A DNA stretch of 57,185 nt, from assembly GCF_030694575.1 (NCBI RefSeq), contig NZ_JAUYUS010000092.1:1-57185 (forward strand). Direction: 5' to 3'. A program made the position numbers and the translations under genes. Each line of letters opens with the position of its first letter. Positions within the stretch are counted from its first letter, which is position 1. Below the pieces are notes generated by a model. The model was not told where the DNA came from, did not search any database, and worked only from the letters and a program-made list of their open reading frames with translations. The DNA comes from Parvibaculum sp. (GTDB taxonomy: Bacteria; Pseudomonadota; Alphaproteobacteria; Parvibaculales; Parvibaculaceae). This document shows, piece after piece, positions 56,049-57,185 of the stretch.

Positions 56049-56833
56049 TGCACCATTTCCGCCGCCTCATCCCCGCCCTCGTCCTCCTCCTGCTGCTGCC
56101 GCTCGCCCAGGCCAGCGCCCGGTGGGAGGGAAGCCCGACCCTCAACCGCATCGCCGCGCGGGGCGAGGTCCGGGTCGGCCTCACCGGCGACTACAAGCCG
56201 TTCTCGTGGGAGGCCCCGCAAGGCCATTTCGAGGGTCTCGATGTCGACCTGGCCGAGGCGCTGGCGGCCGATCTCGATGCGCGGCTCGTCATCGTCAGGA
56301 CGAGCTGGCCGACGCTGATGGACGACCTTGCGGCCGGAAAATTCGACATCGCGATGGGCGGCATTTCGATCACCGAGGCACGAAAGGAGACGGCCTTCTT
56401 TACCGATCCGCTGCTGAGCGACGGCAAGGCGCCGATCGCGCGCTGCGAAGACGCGGAGCGGTTTCAGACGCTGGACGGGATCGACCGCGAAGGCGTCACC
56501 GTGATCGTCAATCCGGGCGGCACCAACGAACAATTTGCCCGCGCGAATATCGCGACGGCGCGGATCCTGCTCCACACCGACAACGCCACCATCTTCGAGG
56601 AGATCGTCGAAGGCCGCGCCGATGTGATGATGACCGACGCCATCGAAACGCGGATCATGGCGCGCGAGCATCCCGAGCTTTGCGCGATCAATCCCGACAA
56701 ACCTTTCACACGCGCCGAGAAAGCCTATCTGCTGCCACAGGACGAAGTGTTCAAGACGCGGGTCGACGACTGGCTCGGCCGCCTCGAAGCCATCGGGGCG
56801 TTGCAGCAGATCATCGGGAAATGGGTGAAGTAG
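56048..56833 (+). CDS. pheC: Periplasmic cyclohexadienyl dehydratase (PheC-like)
   Basis: This 261-residue exported enzyme has the solute-binding-protein fold. It should convert prephenate to phenylpyruvate and arogenate to phenylalanine in the periplasm. The signal peptide covers about residues 1-24 (LAQASA). Segments close to P. aeruginosa PheC are GDYKPFSWEAP, TSWPTLMDDLAAGKFDIAMG, RFQTLDGIDREGVTVIVNPG, GGTNEQFARANI, and MTDAIETR. Its identity is much better supported than a plain amino-acid-binding protein. No ribosome binding site is seen and translation may be leaderless. A strong hairpin follows the stop (56861-56886). Confidence 0.9.
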   Translation: MHHFRRLIPALVLLLLLPLAQASARWEGSPTLNRIAARGEVRVGLTGDYKPFSWEAPQGHFEGLDVDLAEALAADLDARLVIVRTSWPTLMDDLAAGKFDIAMGGISITEARKETAFFTDPLLSDGKAPIARCEDAERFQTLDGIDREGVTVIVNPGGTNEQFARANIATARILLHTDNATIFEEIVEGRADVMMTDAIETRIMAREHPELCAINPDKPFTRAEKAYLLPQDEVFKTRVDDWLGRLEAIGALQQIIGKWVK

Positions 56834-56860
56834 CTTTCAGTAGAGGCCAAAAACAAACAT

Positions 56861-56886
56861 GTCACCCCGGCTTTCGCCGGGGTGAC
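56861..56886. terminator. Bidirectional intrinsic terminator
   Basis: GTCACCCCGGC-TTTC-GCCGGGGTGAC is a perfect 11-bp stem with a tetraloop. On the plus strand it is followed by ATTGTTTATTTT and on the minus strand by ATGTTTGTTTTT. It lies between pheC and the convergent thioesterase, serving both. Its shape also recalls dispersed REP-like palindromes. Confidence 0.8.
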
Positions 56887-56914
56887 ATTGTTTATTTTAA
56901 ACCGAGAATATTCC

Positions 56915-57185
56915 TCACCCCGCGATAATCCGCTCCACCGCCCGCGCCTTCAGCGCCAGCTTGCCGTCGCCATTCGTGAACACCGCTTCCACATAGGCCT
57001 GCGTCCTCGACACATTCAGCACATGCCCCTCGCAGGCGAGGATGCCCTCCGTCACCGGACGGAAGAAATGCATCTGCAAATCCACCGTCGTGAAATTCTG
57101 GTCGTCTTTCAGCATGGTCATCAGCGCGAAGGAGCAGGTCTGGTCGGCGAGCGTCGCCAGATAGCCGCCGAAGACGGCAACCGGA
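56915..57185 (-). CDS. PaaI-type hotdog thioesterase, C-terminal part (5' end outside window)
   Basis: Visible are 89 codons of an acyl-CoA thioesterase of the hotdog fold. The hallmark central helix is VFGGYLATLADQTCSFALM (N-terminus cut by the window edge), then TTVDLQMHFFRPVTEG and a closing strand AYVEAVFTNGDGKLALKARAVE. It would hydrolyse acyl- or aryl-CoA. The gene extends beyond position 57185; an internal ATG at 57121 is not the true start because the conserved helix precedes it. Confidence 0.85.
   Translation of the reverse strand, partial: PVAVFGGYLATLADQTCSFALMTMLKDDQNFTTVDLQMHFFRPVTEGILACEGHVLNVSRTQAYVEAVFTNGDGKLALKARAVERIIAG

Overview
The window is dense, GC-rich chromosomal DNA with no insertion sequence, phage, CRISPR or rRNA. 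It reads as an alphaproteobacterium, probably a Hyphomicrobiales/Parvibaculum-like heterotroph (inference). Supporting signs are the gene order rpmH-rnpA-yidC-engB-argB, the alphaproteobacterial families DUF1036, DUF2336, DUF3035 and PAS_5, a perfect CtrA-type site (44760-44775), and many genes suited to surfactants and organic pollutants: an alkyl sulfatase, an arylsulfatase-type sulfatase, a haloalkane dehalogenase, a nitronate monooxygenase-type flavoprotein, beta-oxidation-type enzymes and a ferredoxin/diiron pair.

Layout. 1-1190 (-) is the N-terminal half of a Cu+ P-type ATPase behind a textbook CueR-type promoter. 1399-7430 (+) is tamA-tamB (outer membrane assembly). 7440-7808 (-) is a small secreted protein. 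8098-10473 (+) holds ferredoxin, diiron protein and a double-PAS protein. 10470-14044 (-) holds a PAS_5 protein, an alkyl sulfatase and an MDR oxidoreductase. 14375-16494 (+) is exbB-exbD-tonB. 16499-19341 (-) holds a nitronate monooxygenase-like gene, a small membrane protein, a crotonase and an SDR. 19603-21563 (+) is DUF1330-haloalkane dehalogenase-TetR. 21643-23749 (+) is a membrane-anchored sulfatase plus a small membrane protein. 23746-24993 (-) is a thiolase, 25207-25283 (-) tRNA-Arg(ACG), 25417-26454 (-) a DmpA-type P1 peptidase, 26607-28346 (+) ggt.

28343-37958 (-) is one long co-directional run: DUF547, TVP38, MerA-like flavoprotein, sensor kinase, otsB, GH15, otsA, glk. It joins a redox/membrane trio to a trehalose module. 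38270-42341 (+) is rpmH-rnpA-yidC-engB-argB behind a clear sigma-70-like promoter. 42423-43424 (+) encodes a DUF1036/peptidoglycan-binding protein; 43421-44701 (-) DUF2336; 44848-45603 (+) a pyrimidine 5'-nucleotidase-type HAD protein; 45586-48730 (-) pgi-mutL; 48845-55797 (-) ileS-lspA-DUF3035-M16-M16, ending in an intrinsic terminator; 56048-56833 (+) pheC; and 56915-57185 (-) a truncated hotdog thioesterase.

The organisation is very compact. Four of eight convergent gene pairs overlap by exactly four bases that carry both stop codons, and six neighbouring same-strand pairs overlap at ATGA or GTGA. Functional themes are envelope biogenesis (TamAB, YidC, LspA, ExbBD-TonB, M16 pair), trehalose and glucose metabolism, and breakdown of sulfated, halogenated and acyl substrates. 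No complete new system is proven here. The best candidates are the ferredoxin/diiron/PAS cluster, the sensor-kinase-headed trehalose operon, the CtrA-marked DUF2336/HAD pair and the DUF1036 sandwich protein.
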